Assembly: GCA_025464915.1 (NCBI GenBank)
Contig: JAODNF010000412.1
Span: 1 to 11,606, forward strand
Direction of reading: 5' to 3'
Source: Frankiales bacterium
GTDB taxonomy: Bacteria; Actinomycetota; Actinomycetes; Mycobacteriales; SCTD01
DNA length: 11,606 nt
Shown: one piece after another, positions 1 to 7,240 of the stretch
Layout of the letters: every line of letters begins with the position of its first letter
Numbering within the stretch: the stretch's first letter is position 1
Notes under the pieces: generated by a model
Database searches by the model: none
What the model was told of the DNA's origin: nothing
The model's input: only the letters and a program-made list of their open reading frames with translations
Made by a program: the position numbers and the translations under genes

Positions 1-213
1 CACGATGCGCCCGATCAGGCCGCCGGCGATGCCCACCAGCGCCGTCATGGTCAGGCTGATCCGGCCGCGCCCTGGTGCGATCGCGCGCGCGATCAGCCCC
101 AGCACGAGGCCGACGACGAGCGCCCACAGGGCCGACATCAGGGTGGCCCCGATGAACGGGAGCACGACGAAGAGCACGACGCAGATGACGAGCAACGCGA
201 ACAGCACGCCCAC
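1..213 (-). CDS. GlsB/YeaQ/YmgE-type small membrane protein, partial
   Basis: The minus strand reads an uninterrupted hydrophobic protein that runs off the left edge, so the 3' end is missing. About 71 residues are visible. A first membrane segment (about residues 3-22) is followed by the family core: a second hydrophobic segment, a turn with LIARAIAPGRGRIS (about residues 41-54), then a glycine-rich third segment ending GIAGGLIGRIV. The ARxIxPGRG turn is characteristic of the GlsB/YeaQ/YmgE (transglycosylase-associated) family, whose members are small membrane proteins of poorly known function. The N-terminal extra helix is longer than in the classic family. The start is uncertain: GTG at 213 or GTG at 207. 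No Shine-Dalgarno is seen before either, and a TACCCT box (219-214) would put transcription start at 207, which favours a leaderless GTG at 207. It is divergent from hisF with about 40 bp between them. Confidence 0.72.
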   Translation of the reverse strand, partial: MGVLFALLVICVVLFVVLPFIGATLMSALWALVVGLVLGLIARAIAPGRGRISLTMTALVGIAGGLIGRIV

Positions 214-230
214 AGGGTAGTGCCGCAGGG

Positions 231-250
231 TTACGGCTAGCGTTCCTGAG
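231..250 (+). promoter_or_regulatory. Candidate hisF promoter (-10 TAGCGT), near-leaderless
   Basis: TAGCGT at 238-243 matches the actinobacterial TANNNT -10 pattern. Normal spacing would start the transcript near 250, two bases before the hisF GTG at 252. No convincing -35 is visible. The region lies in the short divergent gap with the GlsB-like gene. Confidence 0.35.
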
Positions 251-251
251 C

Positions 252-1016
252 GTGACCCTCGCCGTTCGCGTCATCCCGTGCCTCGACGTCGACGCCGGCC
301 GCGTGGTCAAGGGCGTCAACTTCGCCGACCTCGTGGACGCCGGCGATCCGGTCGAGCTGGCCCGCGTCTACGACGCCGAGGGTGCCGACGAGCTGGTCTT
401 CCTCGACATCACCGCCTCGTCAGGCTCGCGTCAGACGACGTACGACGTGGTGAGCCGCACCGCCGAGCAGGTCTTCATCCCGCTCACCGTGGGTGGTGGC
501 GTGCGCAGCACCGACGACGTCGACCGCCTGCTCCGCGCCGGCGCTGACAAGGTCGGGGTCAACACCGCCGGCATCGCCCGCCCGGAGCTGCTCAGCGAGA
601 TCAGCAACCGGTTCGGCTCACAGGTCCTGGTGCTGAGCGTGGACGCCCGCCGCACGCCCGACGGGTCGTTCGAGGTCACCACCCACGGCGGCCGGCAGGG
701 CACCGGCATCGACGCCCTCGCGTGGGCCGCCCGCGGCGAGCAGCTGGGCGTCGGCGAGATCCTGCTCAACTCGATGGACGCCGACGGCACCCGTCGCGGG
801 TACGACGTCGAGATGCTGCGTGCGGTCCGCGGGCGGGTCTCGGTGCCGGTCATCGCCTCCGGTGGGGCTGGTGCCGTCGACGACTTCGCCCCAGCGGTCG
901 AGGCGGGCGCTGACGCCGTGCTCGCCGCCTCCGTCTTCCACTTCGGGACGATGCGCATCGGCGACGCCAAGGCGGCTCTGAAGGCGGCCGGACACGTCGT
1001 GCGGGAATCGGTTTGA
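252..1016 (+). CDS. hisF: Imidazole glycerol phosphate synthase, cyclase subunit
   Basis: A 254-residue (beta/alpha)8-barrel protein, the usual length for HisF. HisF works in the cytoplasm with the glutaminase HisH: ammonia from glutamine and the PRFAR intermediate give imidazole-glycerol phosphate and AICAR in histidine synthesis. The two catalytic aspartates are visible: Asp12 in the N-terminal RVIPCLDVDAGRVVKG and Asp131 in VLSVDARR. The phosphate-binding loops are GGGVR (81-85), GEILLNSMDADGTRRGYD (168-185) and IASGGAG (201-207), with AASVFHFG near 225-232. The start is GTG at 252, which places the conserved RVIPCLD at the proper distance. hisH is not in the window. In many actinobacteria hisF is followed closely by hisI; here a transporter block of about 5.8 kb intervenes. 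Confidence 0.97.
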   Translation: MTLAVRVIPCLDVDAGRVVKGVNFADLVDAGDPVELARVYDAEGADELVFLDITASSGSRQTTYDVVSRTAEQVFIPLTVGGGVRSTDDVDRLLRAGADKVGVNTAGIARPELLSEISNRFGSQVLVLSVDARRTPDGSFEVTTHGGRQGTGIDALAWAARGEQLGVGEILLNSMDADGTRRGYDVEMLRAVRGRVSVPVIASGGAGAVDDFAPAVEAGADAVLAASVFHFGTMRIGDAKAALKAAGHVVRESV

Positions 1017-1034
1017 CCTCAACGGGGGTTGACC
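1012..1034. repeat. Paired TTGACC motifs with inverted TCAAC/GTTGA, possible operator
   Basis: TTGACC occurs at 1013-1018 (overlapping the hisF stop) and again at 1029-1034. Between them TCAAC (1019-1023) and GTTGA (1028-1032) form a perfect 5-bp inverted repeat around GGGG. The block ends 7 bp before the GTG of the first ABC gene. It could be a -35 region or a repressor site for the export operon, or a weak hairpin ending hisF transcription. No clear -10 was found and no regulator gene is present in the window, so the role is a guess. Confidence 0.3.
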
Positions 1035-1041
1035 TGGTTCT

Positions 1042-2868
1042 GTGAGCACCGACATGACGACACCTAGCCGGACCCCGAGGCAGGTCATCTGGCGTGGGCT
1101 CTGGATCCTGTGGCTCTCCGTGAAGGAGGAGCCGCGGATCTTCGCGATCTCGGCCGTGGGGTCCGCGCTGTTCGGCGGGATGACGATCGCGCAGGCCTAC
1201 GTGTTCGGGCACATCACCGGCGACGTGATCGAGCCGGCGATCAAGCGCGGTGACGCGACGACGTCGAGCCTGCTCGGAGCCGCGCTGCTCGTGATGGGCG
1301 TGGCGACGCTCAAGGTCTTCGGCATCCTCGGTCGCCGGCTCGGCGCCGGAATCATGCAGTACCGGCTGCAGGCGACCTACCGGAAGCGGGTCACGCGCCG
1401 CTACCTCGAGCTGCCCCTCGAGTGGCACCAGCAGCACCCGACGGGCGAGCTGCTCTCCAACGCCAACAGCGACGTCGAGGCGACCTGGTACCCGATCGCG
1501 CCGTTCCCCTTCGCGGTCGGCGTCGTCTTCATGCTCATCGGCACGCTGACGCTGCTGTTCTTCACCGATCCGGTGCTCGCGATCGTCGGGTCGGTCATCT
1601 TCCCGGCGATCGCGGTCCTGACAGTCGTCTACAGCAGCAAGATGTCGCCGCTCATGACGCGGGCGCAGCAGCTGCGCGGCGAGGTGAGCACCATCGCGCA
1701 CGAGTCGTTCGACGGCGCGCTCGTCGTGAAGACGCTGGGGCGCGAGCAGCTGGAGACCGACCGCTTCACCGCGAAGAGCCGCGAGCTGCGCGACACCCTG
1801 GTGCAGGTCGGGCGGGTACGCGGCCTGTTCGATCCGATCATGGAGGCGCTGCCGGTCGTCGGGGTGCTGCTCGTGCTCGTCGTCGGGACCAGCCGCGTCG
1901 GCAGCGGGCACCTCGACAGCGCGACGCTGGTCCGGGTCGCCTACCTGTTCACCCTGCTCGCCTTCCCGGTGCGCGCCATCGGCTGGGTGCTCAACGAGCT
2001 GCCGCGCTCCGTCGTCGGCTACGACCGGGTGCTTCGGGTGCTCGAGGCCGAGGGCTCGCAGGTCTTCGGCACGGCGACGGCGGACGCGTCCGGCCCGGTC
2101 GCGCTGGACACCCGCGACGTGTCGTTCGCCTACGGCGAGGACCAGGTGCTGCACTCCGTGAGCTTCGACGTCGCGCCCGGCCGCACGGTGGCCGTCGTCG
2201 GCCCGACCGGCTCGGGCAAGTCCACCCTCGCCTCGCTGCTGGTGCGGCTCGTCGACCCCCTCTCGGGGGTGGTGGAGTACGACGGCACAGACGTCTCCGC
2301 CTTCGCGCCCGGTCAGCTGGCGACCGTGGCCGCCCTCGCGCCGCAGACCACGTTCCTGTTCGACGACACCGTCCGCGGCAACGTGACGCTGGGTGCCGAC
2401 ATCAGCGACGAGCAGGTCTGGGCCGCACTGCGCGTCGCCCAGGCCGAGGGGTTCGTCGCCGCCCTGCCCAAGAGCCTGGACACGGTCGTGGGGGAGCGCG
2501 GGACCACCTTGTCCGGCGGTCAGCGGCAGCGGCTCGCGCTGGCCCGCGCGGTCGCGCGCAACCCGCGGCTGCTCGTGCTCGACGACGCGACCTCGTCCGT
2601 CGACCCCTCGGTCGAGCAGCGCATCCTGGCCGGCCTGCGCGGCTCGGCCACCGCCAGCACCGTGGTCGTCGTCGCCTACCGGCGCGCGACCATCTCGCTC
2701 GCCGACGAGGTGGTGTTCGTCGACGAGGGGCGGCTGGTGGACCGCGGGTCGCACGAGGAGCTGCGCGAGCGCTGCGCCGGCTACCGCGACCTGGTGACCG
2801 CCTACGAGCGCGCCGAGGCGGAGCGGATCGCCGAGCACGCCGGCGACGAGAAGGAGACCGTGAGGTGA
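1042..2868 (+). CDS. ABC exporter half-transporter, degenerate ATP site subunit
   Basis: 608 residues: a six-helix exporter membrane domain (helices roughly 33-55, 76-96, 157-175, 177-197, 265-283, 297-315) followed by an ATPase domain (about 352-590). Visible motifs are A-loop Tyr364, Walker A GPTGSGKST (387-395), Q-loop Gln435, canonical signature LSGGQ (490-494), Walker B LLVLD ending at Asp514 and D-loop SSVD (518-521). Two key residues are substituted: the catalytic Glu after Walker B is Asp515, and the switch-loop His is Tyr546 (AYR where AHR is usual). This pattern marks the degenerate-site partner of a heterodimeric multidrug-type exporter (the TM287/288 or BmrCD class). The next gene overlaps by 4 bp and supplies the complementary features. 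The start is GTG at 1042 with only a distant G-run upstream; ATG at 1054 is an alternative. Substrate unknown. Confidence 0.93.
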   Translation: MSTDMTTPSRTPRQVIWRGLWILWLSVKEEPRIFAISAVGSALFGGMTIAQAYVFGHITGDVIEPAIKRGDATTSSLLGAALLVMGVATLKVFGILGRRLGAGIMQYRLQATYRKRVTRRYLELPLEWHQQHPTGELLSNANSDVEATWYPIAPFPFAVGVVFMLIGTLTLLFFTDPVLAIVGSVIFPAIAVLTVVYSSKMSPLMTRAQQLRGEVSTIAHESFDGALVVKTLGREQLETDRFTAKSRELRDTLVQVGRVRGLFDPIMEALPVVGVLLVLVVGTSRVGSGHLDSATLVRVAYLFTLLAFPVRAIGWVLNELPRSVVGYDRVLRVLEAEGSQVFGTATADASGPVALDTRDVSFAYGEDQVLHSVSFDVAPGRTVAVVGPTGSGKSTLASLLVRLVDPLSGVVEYDGTDVSAFAPGQLATVAALAPQTTFLFDDTVRGNVTLGADISDEQVWAALRVAQAEGFVAALPKSLDTVVGERGTTLSGGQRQRLALARAVARNPRLLVLDDATSSVDPSVEQRILAGLRGSATASTVVVVAYRRATISLADEVVFVDEGRLVDRGSHEELRERCAGYRDLVTAYERAEAERIAEHAGDEKETVR

Positions 2869-4637
2869 CGACCGTCGACGTCGGTGCCGAGCAGCGCAGC
2901 TCCTTCGGCACCCTGGCGCACGGCCTCAAGGTCGCCCCGGAGTTCCGCAAGGGCCTGCGGACCACCCTCCTGCTCGCGCTGCTGAGCACCGCCGGCCGCG
3001 TCGTCGTACCCCTTGCCGTGCAGCAGACCATCGACCACGGCCTGTCGAAGACGACGCCCGACCTGCCGCTGGTGCGGCTCGCATGCGGCCTGGCGCTGCT
3101 CGCTGTCGTCGTGACGGCTGTCGCGAACTTCTTCATGAACGTGCGGCTCTACCGGACCACGGAGGACGGCCTGCTCGCCCTGCGCAGCAGGGCGTTCCGC
3201 CGGGTCCACGACCTGTCGGTGCTGCACCAGGCGGCGGAGCGCCGCGGCTCACTGGTCAGCCGCGTCACCGGTGACGTCGACACGATCAGCACGTTCATGC
3301 AGTTCGGCGGGCTGCTGATCGTCGTCTCGGTCGCGCAGGTCGTGCTCGCGAGCGCGCTGATGATGTGGTGGTCCTGGCAGCTGACGCTCGCCGTCTACGT
3401 CTGCATGCTCCCGCTCGCCCTGTCGCTGCGGGTCTTCCAGAAGCGGCTGCAGGTCGCCTACAGCACGGTCCGCACCCGGATCGGCGAGCTGCTCGGGGCC
3501 ATCTCGGAGTCGGTCGTCGGCGCTCCCGTCATCCGGGCCTACGGCGCGCAGGCCCGCACCGCCCAGCGCATCGACGACGCGGTGACGAGCACCCGTGAGG
3601 CGCAGACCCGGGCGCAGCGGATCAGCGCGACGACGTTCTGCTCGGGCGAGCTGACCACGGCGCTGGCCAACAGCGCGGTCATCGGCCTCGGCGTGCTGCT
3701 GGCGACGCACGGCCAGCTCACCGTCGGGAGGCTCATCGGCTTCCTGTTCCTCGTCACGCTGTTCGTGCAGCCGGTCCAGATCGCGACCGAGGTGCTCAAC
3801 GAGGCGCAGAACGCGATAGCCGGGATGCGCCGGGTCCTCGGCGTCCTCGACACGCCCACCGACATCGCCGACCCCGCTCCCGGGCTGGTGCTGCCCGAGG
3901 GACCCGTCTCCGTCACGTTCGACCACGTCTCCTTCGCTTACGTACCAGGCAAGGACGTGCTGCACGACGTCGACCTCACCCTCGCAGCGCAGACCCGCGT
4001 AGCGGTCGTCGGCGAGACCGGCTCGGGCAAGACGACGTTCGCCAAGCTGCTCACCCGGCTGATGGACCCGACGCAGGGCCGGGTGCTCCTGAGCGGCCTG
4101 CCGCTGGCGCAGCTGTCGTTCGCGTCCTTGCGGCAGCGGGTCGTCATGGTCCCGCAGGACGGCTTCCTGTTCGACACGACCGTCGCCGGCAACGTCCGCT
4201 ACGGCAAGCCCGGCGCGAGCGACGACGACATCGAGCTGGCCTTCACCGAGCTGGGCCTGCTCGACTGGCTCGAGACGCTGCCGGACGGGATCTTCAGCGC
4301 CGTCGGGGAGCGCGGCGAGTCGCTGTCCGTCGGCGAGCGCCAGCTCGTCGCCATCGCCCGGGCCTACGTCGCCGATCCCGACCTGCTCGTCCTCGACGAG
4401 GCCACCAGCGCCGTCGACCCCGCGACCGAGGTCCGGCTCGCCCGCGCCCTCGACTCGCTCACCCGTGGCCGCACGACGCTGACCATCGCGCACCGGCTGT
4501 CGACGGCGGAAGCGGCGGACGAGGTGCTCGTCGTCGACAAGGGCATCGTCGTGCAGCGCGGCCCGCACGCGTCCCTCGTCGGCACCCCCGGCGTCTACGC
4601 CGACCTGCATGCGAGCTGGGTCGCGCAGTCCCGATGA
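2865..4637 (+). CDS. ABC exporter half-transporter, catalytic ATP site subunit
   Basis: 590 residues with the same fold as its upstream neighbour: six membrane helices (roughly 32-52, 70-93, 147-168, 172-192, 265-281, 287-305), then an ATPase domain. It has A-loop Tyr359, Walker A GETGSGKTT (383-391), Q-loop Gln431, Walker B LLVLD with catalytic Glu512, D-loop SAVD (515-518) and switch His543 (AHR). Its signature is altered to LSVGE (487-491). So its own Walker motifs are intact, and they would pair with the intact LSGGQ of the partner to form the working ATP site. Its altered signature faces the partner's defective site. The start GTG at 2865 overlaps the upstream stop (GTGA), with GGAG at 2853-2856 as ribosome site. 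The open frame continues far upstream only as a shadow of the first ABC gene. Substrate unknown; drug, lipid or peptide export are all possible. Confidence 0.94.
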   Translation: MTTVDVGAEQRSSFGTLAHGLKVAPEFRKGLRTTLLLALLSTAGRVVVPLAVQQTIDHGLSKTTPDLPLVRLACGLALLAVVVTAVANFFMNVRLYRTTEDGLLALRSRAFRRVHDLSVLHQAAERRGSLVSRVTGDVDTISTFMQFGGLLIVVSVAQVVLASALMMWWSWQLTLAVYVCMLPLALSLRVFQKRLQVAYSTVRTRIGELLGAISESVVGAPVIRAYGAQARTAQRIDDAVTSTREAQTRAQRISATTFCSGELTTALANSAVIGLGVLLATHGQLTVGRLIGFLFLVTLFVQPVQIATEVLNEAQNAIAGMRRVLGVLDTPTDIADPAPGLVLPEGPVSVTFDHVSFAYVPGKDVLHDVDLTLAAQTRVAVVGETGSGKTTFAKLLTRLMDPTQGRVLLSGLPLAQLSFASLRQRVVMVPQDGFLFDTTVAGNVRYGKPGASDDDIELAFTELGLLDWLETLPDGIFSAVGERGESLSVGERQLVAIARAYVADPDLLVLDEATSAVDPATEVRLARALDSLTRGRTTLTIAHRLSTAEAADEVLVVDKGIVVQRGPHASLVGTPGVYADLHASWVAQSR

Positions 4638-5752
4638 GGTCCCGCGAACGGCGGGGTCTTGTTCTCGCGTTCCTCGTCTTCGGCGGCTACTGGGGCGCCT
4701 GGTCCGCGACGCTGCCCGCCATGCGCCGCCAGGCCGGCGTCTCTGACGGCGAGCTCGGTGCTGCGCTCGCCGCGGTCGCCGTCGCGTCGGTCCCGGTGAT
4801 GCTCGTGACCGGCCGTCTCGTCGACCGCTTCGGTCCGGGCCGCACCCTCCCGGCCTCCGTGCTGCTGTTCGCCGTCGCCGTACCTCTTCCCGGCCTCACC
4901 CACTCGTTCTGGACGCTGGCCCTCGCGCTGGCGGCGATCGGCGTCGGGACCGGTGCGCTGGACCTCGCCATCAACGCGGCGGCCGCCGGGTGGGAGCGGC
5001 TGGAGGGCGAGCACCTGATGTCGCTGGTGCACGCCGCGTTCAGCGGTGGCGTCCTCGTCGGTGCCGTCCTCGCAGGGGTCGCCCGCCAGCAGGGCGCTCC
5101 GCCGCTGCACATCCTGCTCGTCGTGGCGGCGTTCACCGCTCTCGTCGCGGTCACCCAGCCGCCGTACCGGCAGCTTACTGCCGAGCCCCGCGAACGCGGC
5201 CGCCGGCTGCCGATGTTCCTCATCGGGATCGGGCTGCTGACGGCGGGCGCCTTCCTCTGCGAGGACGCGCTGCAGTCGTGGAGCTCGCTGCGGCTGGAGC
5301 GAGGCCTCGGCGCGTCACCGGCGATCAGCGGCCTCGGGCCGGGGCTGTTCGCGGGGTCGATGGCGGTGGGTCGGCTGATGGGCGGCTGGCTGTCCAGCCG
5401 GTACGCCGCGGCGCGCGTGTTCCAGGTGGCCGCGGTCGTTCTCGCTGCGGGTGCCGTCGTGGTCGCGGTGGCTGGGTCGCCGCTCGTCGCGCTCCTCGGT
5501 CTGGCGGTGGCCGGGGCCGGGACGTCGGTGCTGGCACCCGTCCTCTACTCGGCGGTCGGGGCGCGGTCGACGCCGGGCAGCCAAGGCGCCGACCTCGCGA
5601 CCGTGGCCGGCGTCGGCTACGTCGGCTTCGTGCTGGGCCCGCCGGTCGTGGGCGCGGTCTCCGCGGGTACGTCGCTGCCGGTCGCCCTCGGGGGTCTGGG
5701 CGTCGTCGCTGCCGCCCTCGCTCTCACCGGCCCCCTGCTGCTGCGTCCCTAG
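4634..5752 (+). CDS. MFS transporter, YbjJ-like
   Basis: 372 residues, almost entirely hydrophobic, consistent with 12 membrane helices and short loops. A major-facilitator motif A is visible between helices 2 and 3 (GRLVDRFGPGRT, 60-71). The stretch 110-144 (D-LAINAAAAGWERLEGEHLMS, then LVHAAFSGGVLVGA) resembles the D..xNAQ...ER..g...MS..HA.FS.G region of the YbjJ-type MFS proteins. These are inner-membrane carriers, mostly without known substrate. The ATG start overlaps the stop of the second ABC gene (ATGA), so translation is probably coupled; no Shine-Dalgarno is seen. The next gene starts 3 bp after its TAG stop. The position suggests a shared export or detoxification role with the ABC pair. 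The family call is good; the YbjJ subfamily is tentative. Confidence 0.88.
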   Translation: MRSRERRGLVLAFLVFGGYWGAWSATLPAMRRQAGVSDGELGAALAAVAVASVPVMLVTGRLVDRFGPGRTLPASVLLFAVAVPLPGLTHSFWTLALALAAIGVGTGALDLAINAAAAGWERLEGEHLMSLVHAAFSGGVLVGAVLAGVARQQGAPPLHILLVVAAFTALVAVTQPPYRQLTAEPRERGRRLPMFLIGIGLLTAGAFLCEDALQSWSSLRLERGLGASPAISGLGPGLFAGSMAVGRLMGGWLSSRYAAARVFQVAAVVLAAGAVVVAVAGSPLVALLGLAVAGAGTSVLAPVLYSAVGARSTPGSQGADLATVAGVGYVGFVLGPPVVGAVSAGTSLPVALGGLGVVAAALALTGPLLLRP

Positions 5753-5755
5753 GCT

Positions 5756-6817
5756 GTGCGGGTGCTCGATCCACTGACCCTGCCCCGAGGCCCCGTCTGG
5801 GCCAACCGCTATGCCCTCGCGCCGCTGACAAACCAGCAGAGCCATCCGGACGGGACGCTGTCGGACGACGAGCACCGCTGGCTGACGATGCGCGCCTCCG
5901 GCGGCTTCGGGCTCGTGATGACGTGCGCGTCGCACGTGCAGGCCGTGGGCCAGGGGTTCCCCGGGCAGCTCGGCATCTTCGGCGACGAGCACCTGCCAGG
6001 GCTGACGCGGCTGGCCACGGACCTGCGGGCGCTCGGGACGGTGAGCTCGGTGCAGCTCCACCACGCCGGGTACCGGTCACCCGCTGAGCTGGTCGGGCAG
6101 CCCGTGGGGCCGTCCTGCGTCGAGGGCGCTCGCGCGCTGACGCTCGACGAGGTGCGGCAGCTGGCTGAGGACTTCGTCGCCGCGGCCGTGCGCGCCGAGA
6201 CCGCCGGCTTCGACGGGGTGGAGGTGCACGGCGCCCACGGCTACGTCATCGCCCAGTTCCTGTCCGCGGAGGAGAACTCCCGGACCGACGGCTACGGCGG
6301 CGACCTCGCCGGCCGGTCACGGCTGCTGCTGGAGGTGCTGGCGGGCATCCGGGCGGCGTGCCGCCCCGACTTCCAAGTCGGGCTGCGGCTGTCGCCCGAG
6401 CGGTTCGGGATGAAGCTCGGGGAGATCCGCGAGCTGTCGTCGGAGCTGCTCTCGGGCGGGCTGCTCGACTACCTCGACCTGTCGCTGTGGGACACCGGCA
6501 AGCTGCCCGTCGAGGAGGCGTTCGCGGAGCGCTCCCTGCTCCGCTGGTTCACCGACCTCGAGCGGCACGGCACGCGGCTCGGCGTCGCCGGCAAGGTCAT
6601 GACGGCGGCGCGGGCCGCCGAGCTGCGCGAGGAGGGCGCCGACTTCGTGATGCTCGGGCGGGCGGCCATCCTGCACCACGACTTCCCGCAGCGAGCCGCC
6701 GCCGATCCCGGGTTCGTGGCGCGCGGCCTGCCGGTCACGGCGGAGGAGCTCGCGGCCGAGGGGCTAGGACCCGCCTTCGTCGAGTACATGGGCGGCTGGC
6801 GCGGCTTTGTCGCGTGA
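5756..6817 (+). CDS. NADH:flavin oxidoreductase, old yellow enzyme family
   Basis: 353 residues, the size of a single-domain OYE-type FMN barrel without extra FAD/FeS domains. The family reduces C=C bonds of enones, and sometimes nitro compounds or nitrate esters, using NAD(P)H. Visible features are N-terminal LAPLTN (21-26) with Thr25 at the flavin-tuning position (Thr in classical OYEs, Cys in YqjM types), SVQLHHAGY (98-106), the active-site motif HGAHGY (His158, His161, Tyr163) followed by AQFLS (166-170), N-S-R-T-D-GYGG (174-182), and a C-terminal FMN-phosphate segment MLGRAA (299-304). The start GTG at 5756 lies 3 bp after the MFS stop; GTG at 5762 is an alternative. There is no Shine-Dalgarno, suggesting coupling. 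It is probably the last gene of the efflux block and may reduce the electrophilic compound that the transporters handle; substrate and physiological role are unknown. Confidence 0.93.
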   Translation: MRVLDPLTLPRGPVWANRYALAPLTNQQSHPDGTLSDDEHRWLTMRASGGFGLVMTCASHVQAVGQGFPGQLGIFGDEHLPGLTRLATDLRALGTVSSVQLHHAGYRSPAELVGQPVGPSCVEGARALTLDEVRQLAEDFVAAAVRAETAGFDGVEVHGAHGYVIAQFLSAEENSRTDGYGGDLAGRSRLLLEVLAGIRAACRPDFQVGLRLSPERFGMKLGEIRELSSELLSGGLLDYLDLSLWDTGKLPVEEAFAERSLLRWFTDLERHGTRLGVAGKVMTAARAAELREEGADFVMLGRAAILHHDFPQRAAADPGFVARGLPVTAEELAAEGLGPAFVEYMGGWRGFVA

Positions 6818-6840
6818 CACCGTCTGTGAGAATGGCAGCC
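6806..6840 (+). promoter_or_regulatory. Candidate hisI promoter, leaderless (extended -10 TGTGAGAAT)
   Basis: TGTGAGAAT at 6825-6833 looks like an extended -10 (TGn plus GAGAAT). Normal spacing puts the transcript start at 6840-6841, on the hisI ATG itself. TTGTCG at 6807-6812 could be a weak -35 with a short 15-bp spacer. No Shine-Dalgarno precedes the ATG, which agrees with leaderless expression. An independent promoter here would make sense because hisI is cut off from hisF by the transporter block. Confidence 0.42.
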
Positions 6841-7218
6841 ATGGACACCGCCGTTCGCCCCACTGACCTCGACCCGGCCATCGCGTCGCAGCTCAAGCGC
6901 GACAAGGACGGCCTCGTCGTGGCCGTCTGCCAGCAGCACGACACCGGCGAGGTCCTCATGGTCGGCTGGATGGACGACGAGGCGCTGCACCGCACGCTGA
7001 CGACGGGCCGCTGCACCTACTGGTCGCGCTCGCGTCAGGAGTACTGGGTCAAGGGCGAGACGTCCGGCTCGCAGCAGTGGATCAAGTCGGTCGCGCTCGA
7101 CTGCGACGGCGACACCCTGCTGGTCAAGGTCGACCAGGTCGGCGGCGCGTGCCACACCGGCGACCGCACCTGCTTCGACGCACTCGTCCTTCCCGCCGTG
7201 GTCGGCGAGCGGCCATGA
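6841..7218 (+). CDS. hisI: Phosphoribosyl-AMP cyclohydrolase
   Basis: 125 residues, a stand-alone HisI with no HisE (pyrophosphohydrolase) domain fused. It opens the adenine ring of phosphoribosyl-AMP to give ProFAR in histidine synthesis in the cytoplasm. The metal-binding residues follow the family pattern exactly: Asp87-Cys88-Asp89-Gly-Asp91 (DCDGD), then Cys104 in GGACHTGDRTC and Cys111. The aspartates bind Mg and the three cysteines bind Zn. Other conserved blocks are VLMVGWMDDEAL (38-49), YWSRSRQEYWVKGETSG (60-76) and the SQQW region. The start ATG at 6841 is preceded by a leaderless-type promoter candidate. trpE follows after 22 bp, the usual actinobacterial neighbour. Confidence 0.97.
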   Translation: MDTAVRPTDLDPAIASQLKRDKDGLVVAVCQQHDTGEVLMVGWMDDEALHRTLTTGRCTYWSRSRQEYWVKGETSGSQQWIKSVALDCDGDTLLVKVDQVGGACHTGDRTCFDALVLPAVVGERP

Positions 7219-7230
7219 TCGTGTCGTGCC

Positions 7231-7235
7231 GGAGG
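7231..7235 (+). promoter_or_regulatory. Ribosome binding site fixing the trpE start
   Basis: GGAGG at 7231-7235 lies 5 bp before ATG at 7241. An in-frame GTG at 7226 would lie in front of this site and has no Shine-Dalgarno of its own, so the ATG is preferred. Confidence 0.7.
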
Positions 7236-7240
7236 CGCGC

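Noticed and set aside
850..2838. 662-codon open frame on the minus strand
   Set aside because: Antisense to the first ABC gene; Arg/Asp/His-rich low-complexity composition typical of GC-rich shadow frames, while the plus strand has clear ATPase motifs.
3249..4610. 453-codon open frame on the minus strand
   Set aside because: Antisense to the second ABC gene and without recognisable motifs.
7203..7240. Trp attenuator or leader peptide before trpE
   Set aside because: The 22-bp gap is too short and has no run of TGG codons or hairpin.
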